Position numbers and translations under genes: made by a program. Positions 54,552 through 62,700 of a DNA stretch of 64,000 nt are shown one piece after another. The stretch covers positions 6,448,001-6,512,000 of the forward strand of contig NZ_JAUSYH010000001.1 of NCBI RefSeq assembly GCF_030816715.1. Reading direction: 5' to 3'. The notes beneath the pieces are model-generated. The model was given only the letters and a program-made list of their open reading frames with translations. It was not told where the DNA came from and ran no database searches. This DNA is from Streptomyces achromogenes (GTDB lineage: Bacteria; Actinomycetota; Actinomycetes; Streptomycetales; Streptomycetaceae). How positions within the stretch are numbered: position 1 is the stretch's first letter; every line of letters begins with the position of its first letter.

Positions 54552-56372
54552 ATGCGCATCACCACGCACTCCACTACGGCGGACTTCGACGCCGCTCTGC
54601 CGGCACAGCGACGGCGACCCGCCCGCCGGCCGCCCACCGGCGAAGACCCTCTTCTGCGGGCCGCGTACCGGCTGTGCCTGCGCACCACACAGGTGCACGA
54701 TCCCGGGATCTTCGCTCTCATCCAGCTGATGCCGGCCGTGCTGCGCCCGCCCTGCTGGGCTTTGTGGGCGGCAGCGAGCGTCCTGGACGATCTTGCCGAC
54801 CAGCGAGACGCTCAACAGGCCGAACGGGAGGCTCGCGTTCAAGCGTGGACCCAAGCCCTGCAATGTGACCTGGCGGCCGGCACCAGCACGGATCCGGTCC
54901 GCCGCGCTCTGGTGGACACCGCCCTGCGATGGCACCTGGACCTGTCCAGCCTGCAAGGCGCCGTGACCAGCACTCTCGACGACGTCAACGACCGTCGCTT
55001 CGCAGACTGGGCCGAGTGGCGTGCATGGTGCGAGGCACTGGTGCCCTGGGTCGACCAGGTACGTCACCTGTTCGAACAGGCCGGGGCGCCGATGACGCTC
55101 CGGCTGGACCGGCAGCAGGACTACAAGCGGTTCATCGACGGTGCTCAGCTCACCGACATCCTCACCGACCTGAGCGCCGATCTCACCCAAGGGCTCCTGC
55201 TCCTGCCGCAGGAGGCCCTGGACGCCTTCCCCGGCGCTGAGGACGACCTGCGACAAGGGAGCTGGAGCCCGGCCACAGCGGCTTTGGTCCGGGAGCTGAC
55301 GGGTCTGGCCCGCCGGTGGGTGACCAGACCCGCGATGACCAGAGGCATGCACCCAGGCGCCGCCACCGTGCTCGACACGGCCGCCTGCCTGATGCGCGCC
55401 CAACTCGATGCCGTCGACGCAGCAGGCCACACCCTGCTCCAGCGCGCCCCTCGCCCCTCCCTCGTCACTCGCACCCGCATCCTCGTCCCCGCCCGTCTCC
55501 GCTCGGGCCTGGCCTGGAGCCTGACGCCCCTCACCGCGGCCGGACCCCGACAACCCGCGGTGACCGTGAGAGAGCCGAGCCCGGCAGCCGATGACGCCAA
55601 CCTGCGGCCCCCACCAGCGCACCTCGACGGCGCCCGGCCCCCGCGGATCGCGGCCGACCGGATGCCCGCCCATGTGGCGGTCATCATGGACGGCAACGGC
55701 CGCTGGGCCGAGCAGCGCGGCCTGCCCCGCCCGGAAGGCCACCGCGCCGGCAACGCCGCCGCCCACGAGATGGTCTACGGCGCCCTGGAGATCGGCCTAC
55801 GCCACCTGACCCTCTACGCGTTCTCCACCGAGAACTGGAAACGCGACACCGAGGAGATCACCACGATCCTGGAAGCGATCCGACGCGACCTCGACGAGGG
55901 ACCCATCCGTAACCTCGACGTACGCCAGCGCTGGTTGGGCCACCCCGACAAACTGCCCGCCGAACTCGTCCAGGCCCTCCTGCGCGAGGAGCGCCGCACC
56001 CGCAACCGCACCGGCCTCACCCTCACCGTCTGCATCAACTACGGCGGCCGCGACGAAATCACACGGACAGCCGCAGCCCTCGCCCAGGCAACCCGTGCAG
56101 GCGCCATCGACCCCCACCTCATCGGTGAAGACGACTTCGCCCGCCACCTACCCCACCCCGACATGCCGGACGTCGACCTGCTGTGGCGCACCGGCAACGA
56201 ACAACGCACCTCCAACTTCCTTCCCTGGCACACCACGTATGCCGAGTTGTACTTCACCCCCGACCACTGGCCCGACGTCGACCGGCGTGACCTGTGGCAG
56301 GCCATCACCGAATACAGCCGACGCCAACGACGCCACGGCGGTGCCACGCACGGAATGCGTGGGAGGTCGTGA
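54552..56372 (+). CDS. Fusion of squalene/phytoene-synthase-like and cis-prenyltransferase (UPPS) domains
   Basis: 606 residues from ATG 54552. Residues about 30-300 resemble squalene/phytoene synthase: first Asp-rich motif DDLAD (79-83) and second QLTDILTDLSAD (199-210; D202, D206, D210) followed by QGLLLLP. A Pro/Ala linker covers about 330-370. Residues about 371-600 are an undecaprenyl-diphosphate-synthase domain: HVAVIMDGNGRWAEQRG with catalytic Asp380, GHRAG (397-401), AFSTENWKR (about 423-431) and RTGNEQRTSNFLPWHTTYAELYF. The cis-prenyltransferase motifs look intact, so it should be active; the N-terminal product is unknown. Such a fusion is unusual, and it ends the ABC operon. Confidence 0.82.
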   Translation: MRITTHSTTADFDAALPAQRRRPARRPPTGEDPLLRAAYRLCLRTTQVHDPGIFALIQLMPAVLRPPCWALWAAASVLDDLADQRDAQQAEREARVQAWTQALQCDLAAGTSTDPVRRALVDTALRWHLDLSSLQGAVTSTLDDVNDRRFADWAEWRAWCEALVPWVDQVRHLFEQAGAPMTLRLDRQQDYKRFIDGAQLTDILTDLSADLTQGLLLLPQEALDAFPGAEDDLRQGSWSPATAALVRELTGLARRWVTRPAMTRGMHPGAATVLDTAACLMRAQLDAVDAAGHTLLQRAPRPSLVTRTRILVPARLRSGLAWSLTPLTAAGPRQPAVTVREPSPAADDANLRPPPAHLDGARPPRIAADRMPAHVAVIMDGNGRWAEQRGLPRPEGHRAGNAAAHEMVYGALEIGLRHLTLYAFSTENWKRDTEEITTILEAIRRDLDEGPIRNLDVRQRWLGHPDKLPAELVQALLREERRTRNRTGLTLTVCINYGGRDEITRTAAALAQATRAGAIDPHLIGEDDFARHLPHPDMPDVDLLWRTGNEQRTSNFLPWHTTYAELYFTPDHWPDVDRRDLWQAITEYSRRQRRHGGATHGMRGRS

Positions 56373-56472
56373 CGCTCGTGTGACGCTCCGACCCCTGTGA
56401 CGTGGGAAGTGAGGGTAGGAATGCGGTCGTGACCTGGGGTTTCTCTGGCCCCGTTCTTCATGACTTGTTCCG
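56373..56472. other. Right end of the island, paired TGACGCTC motif
   Basis: TGACGCTCGTGTGACGCTC (56370-56388) overlaps the fusion gene's TGA and recurs as TGACGCTCGGATGACGCTC at 56682-56700 (17/19). The rest holds no gene. Confidence 0.5.
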
Positions 56473-56529
56473 ATGACTTCGCACGTGGAGTGCGTGGCTA
56501 TCCTTGAGCCTACCGAGAAGGGCGTCTGA
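56473..56529 (+). repeat. Putative attachment site, right (duplicated methyltransferase 3' end)
   Basis: Encodes MTSHVECVAILEPTEKGV and TGA, against MTHHVECVAILEPATKGL at 45581-45637. Identity 44/57 by eye. Upstream similarity extends about 10 bases further with one base missing, so this copy is not part of an open gene. TCTGACCTGCTG crosses the stop, as at the left end. Confidence 0.7.
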
Positions 56530-56712
56530 CCTGCTGTTTTGTACTCCGGGTGGTCAGTTCGACCTGTTTTCGCTCGCGGAATGCGTCGACTGAGGTTCGC
56601 TTGTGCAGAACGGTCTGAGCTGCAGTTTCAAGGGCTGGCGCGACTCTCGCGGGCGACGTGGCGATGCGAAATGCAGAATTTTGACGCTCGGATGACGCTC
56701 AAAATTGGAACT
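56530..56712. other. Region past the right attachment site
   Basis: 183 bases without a gene. Contains TCTGAGCTGCAG (56614-56625) and the TGACGCTC pair (56682-56700), matching the order seen after the left site. It may be the arm region of a second, related integration. Confidence 0.45.
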
Positions 56713-59010
56713 TCAGACCCGGATGCGGAACCCCGCGCTCAGCTGCTGCTCCCGCCGTGAGCTGGGGCCCACACGGAGGGCGAACTCACCTGGTTCGACC
56801 ACGCGCCGGTTGTCGGCCGTGACGAGTGAGCAGCGCGAGGCAGGGATGCTGACGTTGACCTCCAGGCTTTCGCCGGGAGGGATTTCGACCTGGGTGAAAC
56901 CCTTCAGCTCCTGCTCGGCCCAGGTGACGCTGGTGGTCAGGTCGCTGATGTACGCCTGGACCGTTTCCCGGGCCGGGCGGCTGCCGCTGTTGGTGAGCCG
57001 CACCGTCGCGTCGACGGTGCCGTCGGCCGAGACGTCCGGATCGTGCACGACGAGGTCGGAGTAGGTGACGGTGGTGTAGGTGAGGCCCTCGCCGAACGCG
57101 AACAGGGGGTCCTGGGTGAGATCCGCATAGCGGCTCCCGTGCTGGCCTCGCACCTGGTTGTAGAAGACCGGCTGCTGTCCGACGTGGCGTGCGAAGGAGA
57201 CCGGGAGCCGGCCGCTGGGTTCGACGAGTCCGAGGAGGAGCTCGGCGATGGCGCGGCCACCGCACATGCCCGGGTTGAACGCCTCGATGAGTGCCGCCGC
57301 GTTCAGAGCCGACTCCGGGAGGGTGCTCGGCTTCGACTGGACCAGTACGACGATCACGGGGGTGCCGGTGGCGGCGACCGCGTCCAGCAGCGCGATCTGA
57401 CCTCCTTGGAGGTCGAGCGTGGCTGTGGAGCGCAGCTCACCGGTGAGGGCGATGGCGTCCCCCACGACCACGACGGCGTAGTCGGCGGCCTCCGCGGCGG
57501 CGGTGGCCTCCCGAAGCTGTACCTGGTCGACCGGGGCGGGGATGAAGACGGGCGGCTGCGGTTGGCCGTCGGGCCCGACGGACCACTCGCCCATGGAGGC
57601 GGGGCTTGCGATGTCGGCTCCGCGGGCGTGCGTGATGGTCCAGTCGGCGGGGACGACGGCGCGCAGGCCGTCGAGCACCGTCTCCACCGTCTCGCGTGGA
57701 TGTCCGTCGGGCATCCACGGGACCTGGCCGGTGGCGCCTGCCCAGTCGCCGAGCATGGCTTGCGGGCTGTCGGCGTTGGGGCCGATGACCGCGATCGTCC
57801 GCGGTGGGCCCTGGCTCGCGGCGCGGCCGGTTCCGTTCGAGCTGAGCCCGCCGTCGAGGGGCAGGATCCCCTCGTTGCGCAGCAGCACCAGTGAGCGCCG
57901 GGCGGTCTCGAGATTGAGGTCGGCGTGTTGACGGCAGCCGATCACCTGCGCCTGCCGCTCCGGGTCGGGGGCGCGGGGGTCCTCGAAGAGCCCGAGCTCG
58001 AACTTCAGCCGCAGAACCCGCCGTACCGCGTCATCGATCTGTTTCTCGTCGACCAGGCCGCGGGCGACCGCCTCCTGCGCGCCCTCGAAGAACTGCGGCG
58101 TGGCCATGATGAGGTCGTTCCCGGAGTTGACGGCGACCGCCGATGCCTCGGCGTAGTCGGCGCAGGTGCGCTGGTCATAGACCATCCGGCCGACGTTGTC
58201 CCAGTCGGTCACCAGCGTGCCGGTGAAGCCCCACTCACCTTTGAGTACATCGTTGATCAGCCACTGGTTCGCGGTGATGGGCACCCCGTCGATCGACTGG
58301 TAGCCGAGCATGAAGCCGCGGCAGCCGGCCCGTACCGCTTGCTCGAAGGGGGGCAGGAACCACGAGCGCAGCTTGCGCGGGCTGAGATCGGCTTCGCTCG
58401 CGTCGCGCCCGCCCAGGGTTTCGGAGTAGCCCGCGAAGTGCTTGGCGTACGCCAGCACGGCGGTCGGGTCGCCAAGGCCCTCGCCCTGATAGCCGCGCAC
58501 CATCGCCGCCCCGAGTTCACCGATCAGGAACGGGTCCTCGCCGAACGTCTCGTTGATCCGGCCCCAGCGCAGGTCCCGGGTGATGCACAGCACCGGGGAG
58601 AACGTCCCGTGGATCCCGGTCGTCGAGATCTCGATCGCGGACGCACGGGCGACCCGGTGGATCAGAGAGGGATCCCAGGTGCAGGCCATGCCGAGCTGGG
58701 TCGGGAAGATGGTCGCGCCCGGCCAGAAGGAGTGGCCGTGGATGCAGTCGTCGACCGTGAGCAGGGGAATACCGAGCCGTGTCCGCTGGGCCCTTTCCAC
58801 GGCCTCGGGCATCCGCTCGGGAGTCACATGCAGAACGGACCCGGCCAGCTTGGTCGACACGATGTCCACCAGGTCTCCGTGTTGCGCGTCGAGCATCAGC
58901 AACTGCCCGACCTTCTCCGGCAGGATCATCCGGGACAGCAAGTCCTCGGTTCTCGATTCCACGGCCGCTTCCGGATCCAGGTACGTGGCAGGGTGGACCG
59001 GCTGTCCCAC
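56713..59010 (-). CDS. GH3 family beta-glucosidase
   Basis: 765 residues from GTG 59010 with GGAGAA upstream. Domain order is that of BglX-type enzymes: TIM barrel with GATIFPTQLGMACTWDP, RWGRINETFGEDP and KHFAGYSETLGGRDAS, nucleophile Asp in LVTDWDNVG (near residue 270), the alpha/beta sandwich (AVIGPNADS), and a C-terminal fibronectin-III-like domain (TVDATVRLTNSGSRPARETVQAYI). No signal peptide, so it probably hydrolyses imported oligosaccharides in the cytoplasm. It lies downstream of the lacI stub and the sugar ABC genes on the same strand. Confidence 0.92.
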   Translation of the reverse strand: MGQPVHPATYLDPEAAVESRTEDLLSRMILPEKVGQLLMLDAQHGDLVDIVSTKLAGSVLHVTPERMPEAVERAQRTRLGIPLLTVDDCIHGHSFWPGATIFPTQLGMACTWDPSLIHRVARASAIEISTTGIHGTFSPVLCITRDLRWGRINETFGEDPFLIGELGAAMVRGYQGEGLGDPTAVLAYAKHFAGYSETLGGRDASEADLSPRKLRSWFLPPFEQAVRAGCRGFMLGYQSIDGVPITANQWLINDVLKGEWGFTGTLVTDWDNVGRMVYDQRTCADYAEASAVAVNSGNDLIMATPQFFEGAQEAVARGLVDEKQIDDAVRRVLRLKFELGLFEDPRAPDPERQAQVIGCRQHADLNLETARRSLVLLRNEGILPLDGGLSSNGTGRAASQGPPRTIAVIGPNADSPQAMLGDWAGATGQVPWMPDGHPRETVETVLDGLRAVVPADWTITHARGADIASPASMGEWSVGPDGQPQPPVFIPAPVDQVQLREATAAAEAADYAVVVVGDAIALTGELRSTATLDLQGGQIALLDAVAATGTPVIVVLVQSKPSTLPESALNAAALIEAFNPGMCGGRAIAELLLGLVEPSGRLPVSFARHVGQQPVFYNQVRGQHGSRYADLTQDPLFAFGEGLTYTTVTYSDLVVHDPDVSADGTVDATVRLTNSGSRPARETVQAYISDLTTSVTWAEQELKGFTQVEIPPGESLEVNVSIPASRCSLVTADNRRVVEPGEFALRVGPSSRREQQLSAGFRIRV

Positions 59011-59104
59011 TGTGTTCTCCAGGAAATGAGTCGTACAGGGTCAGAGAGTTGATCGGCGACGGCGGGTGCTTCTGCCATCACGTGCGCCTCGCGATGACGT
59101 CGCG

Positions 59105-59290
59105 TCAGTTCGGGCTCGGCTGTGACGTCGAGCCACGGATCACGAGGCTGGTGGGGATGATGTGTGAGGGGGCGGCCTCCGGCGATCTGCGCACGTGGTT
59201 GAGCAGCAGACGGGCCGCTGCCTCGCCCATTTCCCGCATCGGTTGGCGGACGGTGGTCAGTGCCGGACGGTACAGACTCCGAAAGGCCCG
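59105..59290 (-). pseudogene. C-terminal remnant of a LacI-family repressor
   Basis: Reading the minus strand, about 60 codons encode a LacI C terminus: LTTVRQPMREMGEAAARLL, then NHVRRSPEAAP, HIIPTSLVIRGST and QPSPN before a TGA at 59105-59107. The frame stays open upstream to about 59317, but resemblance to LacI is lost, and the permease stop is at 59318. The DNA-binding and most of the ligand domain are missing, so the locus has lost its dedicated repressor. Confidence 0.8.
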
Positions 59291-59317
59291 ACCGTCAACA
59301 CACCAGTCAAAGCAGGC

Positions 59318-60154
59318 TCAGCCCTTTACGGCGGAGCTGGCTACGCCCTGCACGAACCACCGCTGGAAGAACGTGAAGACGATCAGCACCGGCAGGACCA
59401 GCAGGACACCGAAGGCGAGGACCTGGCCCCAGTCCACGGGCTGCTGGCCCTGGAAGACGCTCATCTGCAGCGGGAGGGGACGTACTGAGGGGTCGGAGAC
59501 CATCAGGACGGGCCAGAGGAAGGAGCCCCACTGGCCGAGGAAGGTCAGGATCGCCACCGACGCGTACACCGGCTTCGACATCGGGACGACGATCGCGAAG
59601 AAGGTGCGCCAGGGGCCGGCGCCGTCGATGCGGGCGGCTTCCTCGATGCTGGGCGGGATCGCGCGGAAGTAGGTGGCGAACTGGAAGATGGAGAAGGCTT
59701 GGGCGATGAAGGGGATGGCCTGGATGTAGATGGTGTTGCGCTGGTCGTTGAACATGTAGAACAGCGGGACGGCCACTGCTTCGAACGGGACGAGCAACAG
59801 CAGCAGCACGAGGGTGAAGACGGTGTTCTGGCCTTTCCACCGCAGCCGGGTAAGCCCGTAGGCGGCCATGGAGTTGACGATCAGTCCGCCGAGCACCACG
59901 ACGGCGGACAGGAGCAGTGAGATGCCCATGAACCGCCAGAAGTAGCCGGTGGCGTCGGAGTCGAAGCTGTCCAGGACGGCACGGTAGTTGGTGAAGGACA
60001 GGTGGGTGGGCAGGAAGCCGGTCAGGCCGTTGAGCACTTCGTCGGAGGGCTTGAAGCTGCCCAGGAACAGGTAGAGGACGGGCAGGACGAAGATGAAGGC
60101 CAGGACGCTCAGGACGGCGTAGTCGAGGAAGCGGCGCAGGGGTGAGCGGGTCAT
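59318..60154 (-). CDS. Carbohydrate ABC transporter permease, MalG type
   Basis: 278 residues. Six membrane segments and the EAA loop EEAARIDGAGPWRTFFAIVVPMSKPVYAS near residue 185. It forms the channel with the MalF-type partner, whose stop lies 2 bases upstream. Its 3' end is fused in close quarters to the lacI stub. Confidence 0.92.
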   Translation of the reverse strand: MTRSPLRRFLDYAVLSVLAFIFVLPVLYLFLGSFKPSDEVLNGLTGFLPTHLSFTNYRAVLDSFDSDATGYFWRFMGISLLLSAVVVLGGLIVNSMAAYGLTRLRWKGQNTVFTLVLLLLLVPFEAVAVPLFYMFNDQRNTIYIQAIPFIAQAFSIFQFATYFRAIPPSIEEAARIDGAGPWRTFFAIVVPMSKPVYASVAILTFLGQWGSFLWPVLMVSDPSVRPLPLQMSVFQGQQPVDWGQVLAFGVLLVLPVLIVFTFFQRWFVQGVASSAVKG

Positions 60155-60156
60155 GG

Positions 60157-61146
60157 TCAGTCCTCGTTGCCCGCGCGGACGACGCGGCGCTGGGTGAGGG
60201 TCAGGGCGACGACGATCAGGAAGAAGACGACGGTGATCGCGGACGCCTGGCCGATGTTGTTCTGGTCGAAGGCCGTGGTGACGGCCTGGTACATCACCGT
60301 GCGGGTCGCGTCCTCGTCGAGTCCGCCGCCCTTGACGAGGACGTAGACCTGGTCGAAGACGCGGAAGGAGAACACCGAGGTGAGCAGGGCGACGAAGACG
60401 AGGGTGCCGCGGATGCCGGGCAGGGTGACGTGGCGGAACTGCTGCCAGCGGCTCGCGCGGTCGAGTGAGGCGGCCTCGTAGAGCTCGCCTGGGATCTGCT
60501 GGAGGCCGGCGAGGAGGATGACCATCTGGAAGCCGACGCCCTGCCAGACGGACAGCACGATGATCGAGGCCATGGCGGTGAGCCCGTCGCCGAGCCAGTC
60601 GAAGGCGCCCCAGTTGCCGAAAGTCACCGCGTCCAGGGCGGAGTTGAGCAGGCCGTCGCCGCTGCGGGCCAGGATGAGCCGCCAGATGACGGCGACCAGG
60701 GCCATGGGGAAGACGACGGGCAGGAAGAACAGGGACCGGAACAGGCCGATGGCCTTGAGTTTGCGGTTGAGGAGGATCGCCAGGGCCAGTGCCAGGCCCG
60801 TCTGCAGGGGTACGACGACCACGGCGAAGGTCAGGTTGTTCAGCAGGGCCCGCAGGAACGGGCCGGACATGTCGGGGTCGGTGAACAGGCGCCGGTACTG
60901 CTCCAGGCCGAAGAAGCGGGGCGGGAGCGGCGAGCCGAGGCGCACGTTGTAGAAGGAGAGTACGACCGCGTAGACGAAGGGGGCGCCGACGAAGGCGATG
61001 AGGCCGCCGAGGGCGGGTGCGGACATCAGCAGCCCGTGCAGCCAGTCGCGGTTTCTGCGCCCGGGCCGTTTGGACTTGGCGGATCTCGGTGGTGAGGTCG
61101 GTTTCCTGCCGGCGGGCGTGGCGGGTGCGGGGTTGACGGTGGTCAC
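60157..61146 (-). CDS. Carbohydrate ABC transporter permease, MalF type
   Basis: 329 residues, GTG start. Basic, Pro-rich N terminus (about 1-35), six membrane segments, and the EAA loop YEAASLDRASRWQQFRHVTLPGIRGT. No ATPase gene is nearby; Streptomyces sugar importers of this class share the MsiK ATPase. Confidence 0.92.
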   Translation of the reverse strand: MTTVNPAPATPAGRKPTSPPRSAKSKRPGRRNRDWLHGLLMSAPALGGLIAFVGAPFVYAVVLSFYNVRLGSPLPPRFFGLEQYRRLFTDPDMSGPFLRALLNNLTFAVVVVPLQTGLALALAILLNRKLKAIGLFRSLFFLPVVFPMALVAVIWRLILARSGDGLLNSALDAVTFGNWGAFDWLGDGLTAMASIIVLSVWQGVGFQMVILLAGLQQIPGELYEAASLDRASRWQQFRHVTLPGIRGTLVFVALLTSVFSFRVFDQVYVLVKGGGLDEDATRTVMYQAVTTAFDQNNIGQASAITVVFFLIVVALTLTQRRVVRAGNED

Positions 61147-61223
61147 GGTAGGGGTCCTCTTCCCTGCCGGGAGGGGCGGGCGCTGTCAGGGTGCGCCCGG
61201 CCCTCCCGGCTGCTGGATGCCGG

Positions 61224-62567
61224 CTACGGCAGCTGGTAACCGTCGTTGTCCGAGTAGTCCTGGTCGATGGCGCGGGCGGCCTTGGCCAGAGCGGCCTTCG
61301 GGTCGGCGCCGCCGTAGATGTCGCTCACCGCCTGGCTGAACTTGGCGGTGACCGTGGGGTATCCGGCGGTGACCGGGCGGGTCACGGCCACGCAGGACTT
61401 CGTGATGTCACTGTCGCCACACGGCTTGGCCAGCTGGTCGGCGAAGAGCTGGAGCGGGCCGCCCTGCTTGTACAGCGGGCTCTTGGCGAGCACGGACTTG
61501 GTGCCGGGAGGGGCACCGTTGGCCGTGGTCATCGCGGTGACGTTGGTGTCGTTCATGAGGGAGTCGAGGAAGGCGCCGGCGGCCATTCCGTTCTTGGTGT
61601 CGGCGCCGATGCCCCAGGCCCAGGAGCCCTGGCCGGTCTTGGGGCCGTTGCCGAAGTCGGGCAGCGGCAGCACGACGAGGTCGTCACCGAGGGCCTTGCT
61701 GTAGGCGGGGTACATCCAGTGGCCCACCCAGCTGAGGGCGACGCGGCCCTTGGTGAAGGCGTTCGAGTCGGTGTTGGGATCGACGTAGGTCTTCCACGAC
61801 TGGAAGGTCTTCAGCGCCGAGGCCACGGCCGGGGTGTCGAGAGCGCCTTCGGCCTTGCCGTTCTTCAGCAGCGAGCCGCCCGCCGACCAGACGACCGGGC
61901 CGAAGCCGTAGGTGCCCCACTCGTTGGCGAAGCCGCCGCCCTCCTGAAGGTCCAGACTCTTGCCGTCGGAGTCCTTGGCGGCCAGCTTCTTGACGGCCGC
62001 GGTGAACTCGGCTGCCGTCCAGGCGTCGGACACACCGGTGGGATACTTCACCCCGGCCGCGTCCAGCAGCTTCTTGCTGCCGTAGATGCCGAGCCCGGAG
62101 TCGTACAAGCCCAGGCCGTAGTGCTTGCCGTCGATCTCACCCTCGGCCTTCACCGCGTCCGTGGCGTTGGCCAGGGTCTTGGCGGAGACGTAGTCGTCGA
62201 TCGCGGCGAGCTTCCGGTTGTAGACGAAGCTCGCCATGGTCGGGCCGTCGAACTCCATCACGTCCGGCAGCTTGGAGGCGTCGGTGGTGGTGATGGTCTT
62301 GGTGTAGTCGTTGTCGGGGATCAACGTCAGCTTGACCTTGACCTTCTTCTGTGAGGAGTTGAAGGTCTTCACCGCGTTCTGCACGGCGCTGGCCTCGCTC
62401 TGCTGACCCTGGTGCGCCCAGACAGTGATGGTGCCCGTGCCGCTGCCCTTCTCGGCGGAGGTGTTGGTGCCGCTGCCCCCGCCGCAGGCGGCCAGCGCGG
62501 CCAGCGGAAGGACGAGGGCCAGGGCCGTACAAGCCGTCCGGCGGGAACTTCTACTGCCGATGTTCAT
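61224..62567 (-). CDS. Extracellular sugar-binding lipoprotein
   Basis: 447 residues. Signal peptide with lipobox LAALAACGGG (lipidated Cys28), then a Ser/Gly linker and a family-1 solute-binding fold (TITVWAHQGQQSEASAVQNAVKTFNSSQKKVKVKLTLIP, later GKVALSW-like GRVALSWVGHWMYPAYSKAL). It captures an oligosaccharide for the MalFG-type permeases. The adjacent GH32 gene suggests fructo-oligosaccharides or sucrose; the ligand is not read from the sequence. Confidence 0.92.
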   Translation of the reverse strand: MNIGSRSSRRTACTALALVLPLAALAACGGGSGTNTSAEKGSGTGTITVWAHQGQQSEASAVQNAVKTFNSSQKKVKVKLTLIPDNDYTKTITTTDASKLPDVMEFDGPTMASFVYNRKLAAIDDYVSAKTLANATDAVKAEGEIDGKHYGLGLYDSGLGIYGSKKLLDAAGVKYPTGVSDAWTAAEFTAAVKKLAAKDSDGKSLDLQEGGGFANEWGTYGFGPVVWSAGGSLLKNGKAEGALDTPAVASALKTFQSWKTYVDPNTDSNAFTKGRVALSWVGHWMYPAYSKALGDDLVVLPLPDFGNGPKTGQGSWAWGIGADTKNGMAAGAFLDSLMNDTNVTAMTTANGAPPGTKSVLAKSPLYKQGGPLQLFADQLAKPCGDSDITKSCVAVTRPVTAGYPTVTAKFSQAVSDIYGGADPKAALAKAARAIDQDYSDNDGYQLP

Positions 62568-62700
62568 GGTGGGTGCCTCCGGTGCGTGGTGCGGGTCAGG
62601 GTGGGAGGTGCGGATGGGGCGTGGAGGGTGGAGAACTGGGGTGGGGACGGGTCCTACGGCGTGGGCAGGGCTGCCTACGCGTGCGGAGAGAGGCGGGGGC

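Larger units (their letters stand above)
45581..56529. mobile_element. Putative genomic island integrated at the 3' end of the RNA methyltransferase gene
   Basis: About 10.9 kb bounded by imperfect direct repeats of the target gene's 3' end. Paired TGACGCTC motifs of the kind seen beside Streptomyces tyrosine-recombinase attachment sites occur at 45818-45834, 56370-56388 and 56682-56700. TCTGA(C/G)CTGC motifs recur about 100 bases past each end (45735, 56614). Cargo: SpoIIE-type phosphatase, sensor-like protein, RsbW-like ATPase, STAS protein, MEDS protein, sigma factor, unknown gene, ABC exporter and a prenyl-enzyme fusion. No integrase, replication or transfer gene was recognised, so it is probably an immobile remnant. 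Confidence 0.65.
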
